Assembly: GCA_963829575.1 (NCBI GenBank)
Contig: CAWHJF010000013.1
Coordinates: 248,001-312,000 of the forward strand
Source of the DNA: KACC-23026 sp963829575
GTDB lineage: Bacteria; Bacillota; Bacilli; Bacillales; Sporolactobacillaceae
Reading direction: 5' to 3'
Length of the DNA stretch: 64,000 bases
The notes below the pieces were generated by a model. That model searched no databases. It saw only the letters and a program-made list of their open reading frames with translations, and was not told the origin of the DNA. Of this stretch, positions 16,051-23,268 are shown piece by piece (within the stretch, counting starts at the first letter, position 1; the number at the start of each line of letters is the position of its first letter). The position numbers and the translations under genes are program-made.

Positions 16051-16090
16051 TAGTTAGCTTTACTGCCACTTCCAATATAGGATAGTTGTT

Positions 16091-16133
16091 CCCGATCGCG
16101 AAGATCTGACTTTTCGCAAATCGGGTTTTTTTC
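16091..16133 (+). terminator. Terminator of the tRNA transcript
   Basis: CCCGATCGCGAA (16091-16102) pairs with TTCGCAAATCGGG (16113-16125) and is followed by eight T residues. Confidence 0.8.
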
Positions 16134-16150
16134 GTGTGTCTCGAGCGAAA

Positions 16151-16660
16151 TCAAGGCAACGGCACATGGAAATATATAAGTAAAGCAACGATAATTGGGA
16201 CGGATACCAAATAGGCAAGCCCTGGCCGTTTGAAGTGAAGGTAAAGCATAGGAACCATGATGATTACAAAGCAAACGGATGCGGAATAGGACCAATGGTT
16301 GTCATATATAAGTAAACCCCTTATGTCCATAATCAGTTCATAAACTAACCATAAGCAGATCCAGAAAACGATGTATAGAATTTTCTTTGAGATGTTTGCT
16401 TTTGGAAAACGATATAGAAATAAGAGCATTGTGCTTGGATAAATAGTAAACATGATGAAGAGATTGTTAAACAAATGGCTAGGGAAGAGGTTGGGGGGGG
16501 AGGGGTAGCTCCACATTAAAAAGTGTTGGCATAATAGATTATAGAGCATGTCCCCCATAATTAAATATTGGATGGTTGGAAGATAACGGTGCCAATGTCT
16601 CCAATCCCCCCATCTCCAGGCACAAGCGATCGAAAAAAATCCAATAAAAATTAATAACAA
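16151..16660 (-). CDS. CBO0543-family integral membrane protein
   Basis: 169 residues, four to five hydrophobic helices. CAWRWGDWRHWHRYLPTIQYLIMGDMLYN resembles the (R)WGDW...Y(P/L)T...GD.LYN motif of the uncharacterised CBO0543 family seen in spore-forming Firmicutes, as does LFNNLFIMFTIYPSTMLLFL. The start is TTG 16660, with GAGGTGATC 3-7 nt before it. No function is known. Stand-alone gene. Confidence 0.65.
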   Translation of the reverse strand: MLLIFIGFFSIACAWRWGDWRHWHRYLPTIQYLIMGDMLYNLLCQHFLMWSYPSPPNLFPSHLFNNLFIMFTIYPSTMLLFLYRFPKANISKKILYIVFWICLWLVYELIMDIRGLLIYDNHWSYSASVCFVIIMVPMLYLHFKRPGLAYLVSVPIIVALLIYFHVPLP

Positions 16661-16956
16661 ATGATCACCTCATGACACGTTCACATTAATTGTTACTTAC
16701 TGTTTGGTTGTGTTTCGGATTCTACTGTTCAAAGCAATCGACCAAGGGCATACGTAACATTTAGGTGTGGCAAAGCTTTTTCAGTTCGCTAATTATGTAA
16801 TTTTTTATTTAATATTATTTCTCTATAAGCGGTCATTTATTATAAGGGAGTGTTCTGTAGATTTTGATTCGTGTCACCCTTTTCCTTTCTATTGACTTTG
16901 GAATTGGTCCCAACTTAATCGCATAGTCTAATAGTGAGGAAAATGTGAGGGTGTGA

Positions 16957-17079
16957 GTGAGTGCCATTCTATCGCAAATTCAGGCTGAAAAGGCTTTTAA
17001 ATATGGCTCATTCCTAAAAGATTTTCATATAACAAGCGAGACTATTTTCGCATACGTCAAACATAACAAAGTTTACTAA
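16957..17079 (+). CDS. Possible small protein (40 aa)
   Basis: GTG start with GAGGG 5 nt upstream, reading SAILSQIQAEKAFKYGSFLK then DFHITSETIFAYVKHNKVY. A TTGACT box (16892-16897) with a weak TTAATC at 16915 could drive it. Balanced soluble composition, not recognised. It is the only coding candidate in the 470-bp gap before 17135; evidence is limited to start context and composition. Confidence 0.35.
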   Translation: MSAILSQIQAEKAFKYGSFLKDFHITSETIFAYVKHNKVY

Positions 17080-17134
17080 AACACCCTTTAATAAAGAACG
17101 GTTTGTTTTAAATTCATGTTAAGGAGCGCTTGCA

Positions 17135-17674
17135 ATGGAGAAGAAAATCAAAGAAATATACAACCAGCTGCCATCCTCTCATCAGGATTTGGCCTATTTT
17201 GCTCACCATCTCACGGTTGCCTTAAATGCCTTCAAAGATAACCGTGTAAAAAGAAAAGAATTGGTAAGAAATGAATTCTTTTCTAGTGTGCACCAATGCC
17301 ATGAAATCATTATTGAGGAATTAAAAAGAGCTAGTGAACACACGGATGAGATTGAAGCGCGTTATAACGATATGGTTCATATAAAGCGGCTGCAAGAGTT
17401 TAAGGAAACCGTGCCTTTAGTTTATAAAGATTTAGCTATTTTTTGCCAGGAGTTGTTTAAGCGGTTTGATGATCTGAAGAGCGAACGCTTAATGCAAGTG
17501 GGACTAAAAACGTTAAATAATGAGACTATTAATATCAAAACGGAAAAAAACTTTTTGAAAGTTGTGGATGAAGTCGAACGAGAAATTATGGAAGAACTTG
17601 AAAAAACCTACGAAGATATTAAAAACACTGGAAAACCGGACTATATTAGACATTATATAGATGGAATTAGATAA
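17135..17674 (+). CDS. Helical protein of unknown function with internal duplication
   Basis: 179 residues, acidic, almost all helix-forming, no signal peptide. It appears built of two related halves: LPSSHQDLAYFAHHLTVALN (residues 10-29) resembles VPLVYKDLAIFCQELFKRFD (residues 98-117), each followed by a long charged helix. Four-helix or coiled-coil assembly is plausible. ATG is preceded by AAGGAG. Single gene between a promoter-like region and a large inverted repeat. No family recognised. Confidence 0.65.
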   Translation: MEKKIKEIYNQLPSSHQDLAYFAHHLTVALNAFKDNRVKRKELVRNEFFSSVHQCHEIIIEELKRASEHTDEIEARYNDMVHIKRLQEFKETVPLVYKDLAIFCQELFKRFDDLKSERLMQVGLKTLNNETINIKTEKNFLKVVDEVEREIMEELEKTYEDIKNTGKPDYIRHYIDGIR

Positions 17675-17771
17675 TAAGGCCTACATTTATTAAGCCCCTT
17701 TGGCTGTGAGTCTATGAGCTTAGGGGCTGCTTCCCATTCAGGAAGCTTTTACTGTCAAAGCTTTTACACAC

Positions 17772-17824
17772 AAACTCCCCTCAAGGCTAAACAGATCTTT
17801 ATCTGTCTAACTTAAGGGGAGTTT
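17772..17824. terminator. Long inverted repeat between convergent genes
   Basis: AAACTCCCCT (17772-17781) pairs with AGGGGAGTTT (17815-17824), with an inner ACAGAT/ATCTGT stem. It probably ends transcription from both sides, although its T-tracts are short. A second GC stem AGCCCCT / AGGGGCT lies at 17692-17727. Confidence 0.5.
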
Positions 17825-17896
17825 ATCAGTTTTCCAACAACCGGCATTCCTTAATAAATAGGAGGGGTTGCTTTAATAGTATTGAAAGCTAAACCT

Positions 17897-18484
17897 TTAA
17901 ATCCACCAGTGACCGCCAACCGCAGTATTTATGACAACACCGTAGGTTAAATACAAGAGCCAAACTCCAGTGAGCAATTGGAAAACGCCAACCCAACGTG
18001 CGCCACTTTTTGATCCGGAAAATTTGGTTGGGATCTCAAATAAATAAATAAGGGATAACCCTATGAATAGAAGGGCTACTGGGACGTCGCCGGCTATAAA
18101 GAAAACACTCATACCGAGAATGGATAAGAACAAAAAGGCGATGGCCATCCACCCTTCAGGCGTTTCGTCGCCACCTTTGTATTTCCGGTAAGCCATGGCA
18201 AACCAATGGACACCATATGCGGTAAACGCGAGGGCTGCCATATATAAAGGGGCTTGATTGGTAAAGACCTGGAACCATGTGAGACCAACCATTAAGTATA
18301 AACCTGTTAAAAATTGCATGAACCCTGACATCCAGATCCCCCATAATCCCATCGTGCGATCTAGCTCAGGTGAAGAGGGCGTTGAACCAAACACTGCTTG
18401 CCCACCCCAAACGAGATACCCTGTAGCAAGACCAAAGAATCCAATAGCGAGAGGTATAAATGCTGTAGATGAAAAAACGGACAT
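17897..18484 (-). CDS. Six-helix membrane protein resembling the GPR1/FUN34/YaaH acetate-uptake family
   Basis: 195 residues, about six helices. IPLAIGFFGLATGYLVWGG, MSGFMQFLTGLYLMVG and LAFTAYGVHWFAMAYRKY echo the (L)GL..FG, G..Q...G and FT.YG.FW segments of SatP/YaaH channels, but match is weaker than for the protein at 50097-50681. If correct it would take up acetate or a similar small acid. An AmiS/UreI-type channel is the main alternative. ATG preceded by AAAGGGGAATGGCAC. Confidence 0.55.
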   Translation of the reverse strand: MSVFSSTAFIPLAIGFFGLATGYLVWGGQAVFGSTPSSPELDRTMGLWGIWMSGFMQFLTGLYLMVGLTWFQVFTNQAPLYMAALAFTAYGVHWFAMAYRKYKGGDETPEGWMAIAFLFLSILGMSVFFIAGDVPVALLFIGLSLIYLFEIPTKFSGSKSGARWVGVFQLLTGVWLLYLTYGVVINTAVGGHWWI

Positions 18485-18839
18485 GTGCCATTCCCCTTTC
18501 GTTTAATTTTTCTGACTACACTTGAACTCTTCCCGGGGAGGGCATGTGTCAAAACCTTTTTTACTTTGTATTGAACGTATTTGTAAATTTTTTGATAATT
18601 CGCCTGTAGAGGTTTAACTTACAAACCTTTCTTGTAAGCATCCGATTAGAACGTTCTAACGGTTGATCGATAAATGATAAAGGATCCGAGCGGACCCGGT
18701 AATGTTAGGAGACGGGGGTCGAAAGATAGTTGAACTTAACCGCTTAAGTTTTGGCCCAAGCAGTCGATAAATTAATTAAGACAACTAATTTGTCTATAAA
18801 CCAACCATTAATCGATCTTGTGGCAAAGGTGACGGTGAT
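18485..18839. other. Intergenic region, nothing recognised
   Basis: About 355 bp between divergent genes with no supportable frame, no strong hairpin and no clear promoter. Confidence 0.4.
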
Positions 18840-19292
18840 CTGTTAATTAAAGAATTCCTTTCTAACTTTTCTATACTCATTGCCTTGCTTTTTATTTACT
18901 CTCAATTCATAGCAAAGGTACCACTCGCACCTACCTCTCCTTTAAAAACAAAGGTAAGCACGGGTTTAGCTGGTGGACTGCTAAGTCTCCTATTAATGCT
19001 ATATGGGATTCCCATTGAGCATACAGTCATTGATTTGCGTTTTATTCCGACCCTCTTATTGGCCTTTTATGGAGGAATCGTTCCAGCTTGTTTATCCTTA
19101 CTCTTAACTTTTATTGGACGGCTTTATCTCTCTGTCAATCAAGCCGCCTATTTTTCAATCTTAATGGGTGTATTGAAACTTAAGCAATTGATTATTATTC
19201 AAATAAAAACGCCTGTTCGCGAGGTTCGCGGACAGGCGTTGATTTGTTTTTTTGTATTTTATGAGAGATCGGGAGACGTGACTTACATATAA
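18840..19292 (+). pseudogene. 5TMR-LytS/YhcK-type sensor membrane domain, truncated
   Basis: The first ~115 codons match the five-helix receptor region found in LytS and YhcK-type signalling proteins: LLFIYSQF, LAGGLLSLLLMLYGI, VIDLRFIPTLLLAFYGGIVPA, IGRLYLSVNQAAY. Family members continue into GAF, GGDEF or kinase domains; here the frame breaks off in helix 4-5 and ends in unrelated residues over a terminator hairpin. The likely original start is CTG 18840 (AAAGGTGA 8 nt upstream) or TTG 18885. It is probably a decayed sensor, possibly once related to the GGDEF gene nearby. Confidence 0.55.
19208..19253. terminator. Bidirectional terminator
   Basis: AACGCCTGT...ACAGGCGTT stem (19208-19240) with GC-rich interior, followed by a run of T on the plus strand; it also lies downstream of the 48-aa gene on the minus strand. 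Confidence 0.8.
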
Positions 19293-19429
19293 TCGTAAAC
19301 AGAATCTACAAAATAAAGCCAGTAGTAGTACTCAACTTGACCATCTGTCATTTGAGACACATCTTTTTCAGTTACTTTGTGTTTTTCTACTAATTTGGTT
19401 ACTTTGAAATTCCGTTCTGTTTGACTCAT
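19283..19429 (-). CDS. Conserved 48-residue protein, paralogue A
   Basis: MSQTERNFKVTKLVEKHKVT, then EKDVSQMTDGQVEYYYWLYF and DSVYDYM at the end. It pairs with paralogue B (20989-21135): both share MSQ.ER, MTDGQ(V/I)EYYYWLYFVDSVYDYM and exact length. Conservation of a tyrosine-rich C-terminus and charged head in two genes, each with AGG-type ribosome sites, supports real coding. I do not recognise a characterised family with certainty. Upstream lie a 39-bp inverted repeat and a GAAC-N4-GTTC palindrome that are both repeated before paralogue B. Confidence 0.75.
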   Translation of the reverse strand: MSQTERNFKVTKLVEKHKVTEKDVSQMTDGQVEYYYWLYFVDSVYDYM

Positions 19430-19524
19430 CGTTTAAGACCCCTTTTTAATAAATGCTTTTTCAGCTTTTTTAATAAGTATTGGCTTTGGCAACGTGTAAG
19501 TAACGATTTGTTACACTCATTATA

Positions 19525-19563
19525 TATCTCAAAGTGATATTAATAAAATACCGTTTTGAGATA
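19525..19563 (-). promoter_or_regulatory. 39-bp inverted-repeat element upstream of paralogue A
   Basis: TATCTCAAA (19525-19533) and TTTGAGATA (19555-19563) are perfect 9-bp arms 21 bp apart, with GTGATATT next to the left arm. The same element of identical length occurs at 21199-21237. The minus-strand sequence beyond it gives TATATAATG-like -10 bases, so it probably is an operator at the promoter. Confidence 0.65.
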
Positions 19564-19622
19564 GTTAACGAAAAAGTGATATGGAAAAGGGATGGTTTGC
19601 GGTCATTATAGGGGGAAATCGG

Positions 19623-19652
19623 CAAAAAATAGAACGCGTGTTCTATTTTTTG
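19623..19652. promoter_or_regulatory. Perfect palindrome with LexA-like core
   Basis: A 30-bp perfect palindrome centred on AGAACGCGTGTTCT (19631-19644). GAAC-N4-GTTC is the core of the Bacillus LexA (SOS) box. A second GAAC-N4-GTTC lies at 21306-21319 in the same relative place before paralogue B. The long A/T arms could equally make it a terminator. Confidence 0.45.
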
Positions 19653-19734
19653 GGTGAATGGCTGATTTGAATCGGATTTCTGTACATCTTTGTAAAAAAT
19701 AAATGGGTGTGGGAGTTTAGGTATCCAATACATA

Positions 19735-19760
19735 AAGACAAGGGGCGGAATCCGCCCCTT
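19735..19760 (-). terminator. Terminator of the diguanylate cyclase gene
   Basis: AAGGGGCGGA / TCCGCCCCTT (19740-19760), 10-bp stem, 14 bp past the stop codon on the minus strand, with a short T-containing tail. Confidence 0.75.
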
Positions 19761-19773
19761 GGTAGGCGTAATT

Positions 19774-20709
19774 TTAGACCACATTTGGAGAGTGCTCTTT
19801 TTTATAAGCATACATGCGCTCGTCTACACGTTTCAAATAGTCTTCAATGTTGAAATTCTCAGTGGATGGATGGGTTGGCAATTCAATGCAACCAAATGAG
19901 AGGGATAATTTAGGCTCATTATTCTGCAATGCCGTGTTGATCTTTAACACGGTTTCAATTGCAAACGTTTCATCCGAATCCGTTAAGAGCAAGACAAACT
20001 CATCGCCACCAAATCGAAAAAGGAGATCGTGGTTGGCAAGATGCGTATTGACTAGAGATGCAAAGTTTTCCAATACTCGATCCCCACATTGATGCCCAAT
20101 GGTGTCATTTATAGACTTGAAATTGTTAAGATCTACAAGAACAAGGGTAAGTGGACACTGATCAAGACTGGCTTGGGTTAATAGGTCCCGAACCACTTGA
20201 TAAAAATAGCGTCTGTTATAAGCACCAGTTAATGGATCGGTTTGACTCATTAATTTAAGCTTCTCAGTCTGTTTTTCAATATATCCTTTAATAAAAGAAA
20301 CTTGACGCGTATTAAAAAGCTCAAATAATCGTTCGATGAGTCGAGCTAGTGTGAACGCTTCTTCACCCATGGACTCTAATGCAATTCCAATATAATGGCT
20401 AGCTGCCATTCTCGTGCTGTGATTCATAATAAAAACAAGCTCCGAGGTCAGTGTGGTTTCGGTTGCGTAAGCGGTTCCTAAGTGATAGGCACCAATGTCT
20501 TCTTGCGCAATAAAATTATGATAATCGTTTTCAAAATAAAACATCGCTAAGCAGTAATCATGCATCGTTTGGGACAAGTTGTTTGCGTAGGAGGGGTGGT
20601 TGTTAAGAAATGTGCAAAACTCAGGATACTGAGTCATTTTTTTAAGATGCATGTCTATTATTTTGGGGATATCGTTTTGGATTTGTATTTTTAATTGGGA
20701 AATTGTCAT
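19774..20709 (-). CDS. Diguanylate cyclase with putative globin-like sensor domain
   Basis: Makes cyclic di-GMP. The C-terminal GGDEF domain (about residues 150-305) is intact: DPLTGAYNRRYF, DLNNFKSINDTIGHQCGD and the active-site RFGGDEFV. The N-terminal ~145 residues are all helical, with IGAYHLGTAYATETTL, resembling the proximal-His helix of heme globin-coupled sensors, so oxygen or redox sensing is possible but unproven. No transmembrane segment. ATG 20709 follows GATGGTGTGTG; an extended -10 (TGCTATAAT, near 20752-20760 on the minus strand) lies just upstream, which argues against the GTG at 20742. Flanked by the two 48-aa paralogues. Confidence 0.82.
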   Translation of the reverse strand: MTISQLKIQIQNDIPKIIDMHLKKMTQYPEFCTFLNNHPSYANNLSQTMHDYCLAMFYFENDYHNFIAQEDIGAYHLGTAYATETTLTSELVFIMNHSTRMAASHYIGIALESMGEEAFTLARLIERLFELFNTRQVSFIKGYIEKQTEKLKLMSQTDPLTGAYNRRYFYQVVRDLLTQASLDQCPLTLVLVDLNNFKSINDTIGHQCGDRVLENFASLVNTHLANHDLLFRFGGDEFVLLLTDSDETFAIETVLKINTALQNNEPKLSLSFGCIELPTHPSTENFNIEDYLKRVDERMYAYKKEHSPNVV

Positions 20710-20858
20710 GTCACACACCATCAATCGAAAAGTATTAGTCACTCTTCAAATTATAGCATGACTCTAAACGTGAGTTTGGAAAATTCACTCTAAATAAAAT
20801 GGAAAAACGAAGAACTATAGAAGAAGTAATTTGTAAGTAAGAGGGGAGCAACCGGTCA

Positions 20859-20920
20859 ATGAAGCCCTATTGGCTGAGACAACTTCGGAATTGAGTGCTT
20901 CATCCCACTTATGAAGCACT
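20859..20920. repeat. ATGAAGCCC...GCTTCAT interspersed repeat, copy 1
   Basis: ATGAAGCCC (20859-20867) ... GTGCTTCAT (20895-20903), followed by a perfect AGTGCTTCAT/ATGAAGCACT hairpin (20894-20920). Related units lie at 33417-33512 and 52916-53030. Confidence 0.55.
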
Positions 20921-20923
20921 ATA

Positions 20924-20957
20924 AAAGAGGTTATCCCTAATGGAATAACCTCTTTTT
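20924..20957. terminator. Bidirectional terminator downstream of paralogue B
   Basis: AAAGAGGTTAT / ATAACCTCTTT stem with T-tracts on both strands. Confidence 0.75.
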
Positions 20958-20988
20958 ACACGTCATTCATCATTTATTTTTTATAGCA

Positions 20989-21135
20989 TTACATGTAATC
21001 GTAAACGGAATCAACAAAGTAAAGCCAGTAATAATATTCGATTTGCCCATCCGTCATTTTTGCAAGTTCTTTCGCGCCTAACTTCTTGCGATCCACTAAT
21101 TTTTTGACTTTATATTGACGTTCTGATTGGCTCAT
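20989..21135 (-). CDS. Conserved 48-residue protein, paralogue B
   Basis: MSQSERQYKVKKLVDRKKLG, then AKELAKMTDGQIEYYYWLYF and a VDSVYDYM end. Same length as paralogue A, nearly identical over the last 22 residues and diverged in the basic head. AAGGAGG lies 7-8 nt before the ATG. The pair brackets the diguanylate cyclase, and their upstream regions share a 39-bp inverted repeat and a LexA-like palindrome, so they appear to be a segmental duplication kept under the same control. Confidence 0.78.
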   Translation of the reverse strand: MSQSERQYKVKKLVDRKKLGAKELAKMTDGQIEYYYWLYFVDSVYDYM

Positions 21136-21198
21136 CGTAAATCCTCCTTGATTGCTTCCCTTTTGTTTTAATCAGGTTGTTTTCTTACTTTTATTATA

Positions 21199-21237
21199 TA
21201 TCTCAAAGTGATATTAAAAAAATATCATTTTGAGATA
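21199..21237 (-). promoter_or_regulatory. 39-bp inverted-repeat element upstream of paralogue B
   Basis: TATCTCAAA (21199-21207) and TTTGAGATA (21229-21237), the same arms and spacing as 19525-19563; here the inner halves also pair (GTGATATT / ATATCA). Confidence 0.65.
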
Positions 21238-21305
21238 AATGGCAAAAAAGCCATATAGAAAAGTTATCTAATTAGGCGTTTAGACCATCAAAAAATGGGT
21301 TCAAT

Positions 21306-21319
21306 AGAACAGATGTTCT
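21306..21319. promoter_or_regulatory. LexA-like GAAC-N4-GTTC site
   Basis: AGAACAGATGTTCT, a 14-bp near-perfect palindrome about 70 bp beyond the inverted-repeat element, matching the placement at 19631-19644. Confidence 0.4.
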
Positions 21320-21563
21320 TTTTATAGGGGGGAGAAGGTGTGGTAATTGAAGGAAAAGCAGAGGCGTGTAATTTTGAATCACGCTTTTAACCACAGCTGA
21401 TTTGAAAAACCGCTTTAAAGGTGAAGGACGGGATTTTGGTCTAATATTAGCGAAATTTGTAAAATTGACCAAAAAGCCAATTCTCCTTCCTTAAGTCAAT
21501 AAATTACTGTTTGAATAGCCGTTTAATAAGTTTGAGCACCCTTAGATGCGAACGTTTCTTCGT

Positions 21564-21592
21564 TTGAAATTGTTTCAAAACGTGAATATACC
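21564..21592 (+). promoter_or_regulatory. Sigma-A-like promoter of the sda-like gene
   Basis: TTGAAA (21564-21569), 17-bp spacer, TATACC (21587-21592), 31 bp before the coding sequence. Confidence 0.5.
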
Positions 21593-21623
21593 CTATAAAA
21601 TGGTTATTAAAAGGGGTAATGCT

Positions 21624-21749
21624 ATGAATCGATTATCGGATCAGCAACTAATTGAAGCTTATGCGGAAGCTCTTCGACTCGGTTTGAATGAAGATTTTAT
21701 CAAGGTATTAAAAGAAGAAATCGAGTTAAGGAATCAGACAGCTCTTTAA
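21624..21749 (+). CDS. sda: Sda-like sporulation histidine kinase inhibitor
   Basis: 41 residues, MNRLSDQQLIEAYAEALRLG followed by LNEDFIKVLKEEIELRNQTAL. It matches the Sda helical-hairpin pattern: (K/R)LSD..LIE.Y..A....L..DFI..L..EI..R. In Bacillus, Sda binds the dimerisation domain of KinA-type kinases and delays sporulation when replication is disturbed. AAAAGGGG lies about 8 nt before the ATG. In B. subtilis sda is controlled by DnaA; I see no perfect DnaA box here. The nearest annotated neighbours are paralogue B and a LytTR regulator. Confidence 0.85.
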   Translation: MNRLSDQQLIEAYAEALRLGLNEDFIKVLKEEIELRNQTAL

Positions 21750-21935
21750 AAAGAACGGCCTTGGATTTTTAATGGATTGCAAGGTTGAGGAACGTTAGAA
21801 TAGTTTAGCAAAATTAGTAAAAAATGACTCCAAAAAGACGGGTCAATTAATGTTAAAATAGGGGTATGATTTAAAAATGTTAAATAGATCCTTTCATCCT
21901 TTTTTAAATCTAGCAAACTTGTAATGAGAGGAGCG

Positions 21936-22673
21936 ATGCGAAAAATGCGTAAAATCAAGCTCATACTGGCTGAAGATTACATTAATTTTCAATTCGTTCT
22001 GAAAGAGTTTATTGAACCCCTTAATGCCTTTGAAATTGTGGGAATAGCGGAAGATGGCGAACAATTAATCGAGATGATCAGTAATGAACAACCGGATTTA
22101 ATTCTTGCTGATATCCAGATGCCAAAGCTAACTGGAGTAGAGGCCATTAACATGTGCTTAAAAACATGCCCTCACTTGCAGTTTATTTTTATAACAGGGT
22201 TTGAAGAATTTGCGATTCAGGCCTTTGAATTGGACGCTGTCGATTATTTGGTAAAACCCATTGATAAAGACCGTTTATATGTCGCTTTGGAACGCGCCAA
22301 AAAAAGAATTTCACTCAAACAACGGTACCAACAAAGACCTGTTCTTTCAGTCATTGTGGACCGGACGAGCTATTTCATTCCTTTTAAAGATATCATTTTT
22401 ATTGAAAAAATAGGTCGAAAAACTCAAATTCATACGACGGCTAAACGATTTGAAACCAATGAATCGTTGGATCAGATTTTTCGTAAATTAAACGATTCTT
22501 TTTTCAAGTCTCACCGATCTTATATTATTAATCTCGATTATGTCTCCCACCTTTCTTATGAGGGCGAGACCAATTTTGTCCACTTTAGAGACTGTCAGGA
22601 GATTGCATACGTTTCTAAGCTGCAGAAAAATGAACTCATTCAAGCGCTCACCTTCGACAAATACCAAATTTAA
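21936..22673 (+). CDS. LytTR-family response regulator
   Basis: An N-terminal receiver (about residues 5-120) with acidic pair AED, phosphoacceptor Asp in LILADIQMPKLTG, Thr in FITGFEEFA and Lys in YLVKPIDKDR. A C-terminal LytTR DNA-binding domain (about 135-235) follows: FIPFKDIIFIEKIGRKTQIH, FFKSHRSYIINLDYVSHL. No histidine kinase adjoins it, so the partner is unknown. Starts at 21936 or 21945 are both compatible with AGAGGAG; an ATG at 21924 is less so. Spacing to sda (about 190 bp) suggests a separate promoter. Confidence 0.85.
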   Translation: MRKMRKIKLILAEDYINFQFVLKEFIEPLNAFEIVGIAEDGEQLIEMISNEQPDLILADIQMPKLTGVEAINMCLKTCPHLQFIFITGFEEFAIQAFELDAVDYLVKPIDKDRLYVALERAKKRISLKQRYQQRPVLSVIVDRTSYFIPFKDIIFIEKIGRKTQIHTTAKRFETNESLDQIFRKLNDSFFKSHRSYIINLDYVSHLSYEGETNFVHFRDCQEIAYVSKLQKNELIQALTFDKYQI

Positions 22674-22697
22674 GCAAATTTATAAAAATAGAAATAA

Positions 22698-22737
22698 GGA
22701 CGCCAACGTGCCGATGTGCATGCTGGCGTTTTTTTGT
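22698..22737 (+). terminator. Terminator of the LytTR gene
   Basis: GACGCCAACGTGC...GCATGCTGGCGTT imperfect stem followed by seven T residues. Confidence 0.75.
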
Positions 22738-22806
22738 TGAATTAGACGGAAGTGTGACATTTCTAAGTGAATAGCCTTAGATAAAGACCTTAAAGGAAGA
22801 GACGAC

Positions 22807-22974
22807 ATGCGCCTATTCACGATTCATTTAGAACCAGAATGTCTAGGAAAAACGCAAAATGGAGCTGTGCGCCCGAAAAATCTAATTGATTTTTTAGACT
22901 CGATTCCTGAGTCACGGATTCAAACGGTTGGTTTATATGTGGATCATAGTGGCGTCATGATTAAGGTTGAATGA
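22807..22974 (+). CDS. Small protein of unknown function (55 aa)
   Basis: MRLFTIHLEPECLGKTQNGA, then VRPKNLIDFLDSIPESRIQT and a tail VGLYVDHSGVMIKVE. Balanced, beta/alpha-like composition with no signal peptide. AAAGGAAGAG precedes the ATG. Its stop overlaps the next start as ATGA, a normal operon junction, which raises the chance that both are real. Not recognised. Confidence 0.5.
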   Translation: MRLFTIHLEPECLGKTQNGAVRPKNLIDFLDSIPESRIQTVGLYVDHSGVMIKVE

Positions 22975-23216
22975 AGATGTACTTTATGGATGATCAAACC
23001 ATTGAAGTGAAGTCAGAATCGCATCCCGGTGGCAGCACGCAAACGGTTGCCACGCGTATGAGTGTTTTGAAATCTAATGGAAGAAGTAGCAAGCAATCGT
23101 TTGCTTGGATAAGGAGAATCCCTTATCGAGCTTCCACTTTATACTTTTCTAATAAGGGTTTTAAGGATCTAAAATCAGGGAGAATCCCGAATTACAGGTG
23201 GACTGTAGCATGCTAA
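22971..23216 (+). CDS. Small basic protein of unknown function (81 aa)
   Basis: Coupled by ATGA to the preceding 55-aa gene. MKMYFMDDQTIEVKSESHPG start, Ser/Arg-rich middle (RMSVLKSNGRSSKQSF) and basic C-terminus. Two LacI-type operator-like palindromes sit inside this frame, so either the frame is not coding past its start or the palindromes are coincidental. Low confidence. Confidence 0.3.
   Translation: MKMYFMDDQTIEVKSESHPGGSTQTVATRMSVLKSNGRSSKQSFAWIRRIPYRASTLYFSNKGFKDLKSGRIPNYRWTVAC
23039..23104. promoter_or_regulatory. Two operator-like palindromes before doxX
   Basis: GCAAACGGTTGC (23039-23050) and GCAATCGTTTGC (23093-23104), centres 54 bp apart. The second is identical to the core of the malE operators; the first resembles those at 6800-6836. 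Confidence 0.4.
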
Positions 23217-23268
23217 ATTTAATGTATCAAAACCAATCGTTTAAAAATTCATTGGGGGTTTGATTTAA

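Noticed and set aside
15744..16075. Two minus-strand frames over the tRNA genes
   Set aside because: They are antisense readings of tRNA-Tyr and tRNA-Gly, a common false-positive pattern.
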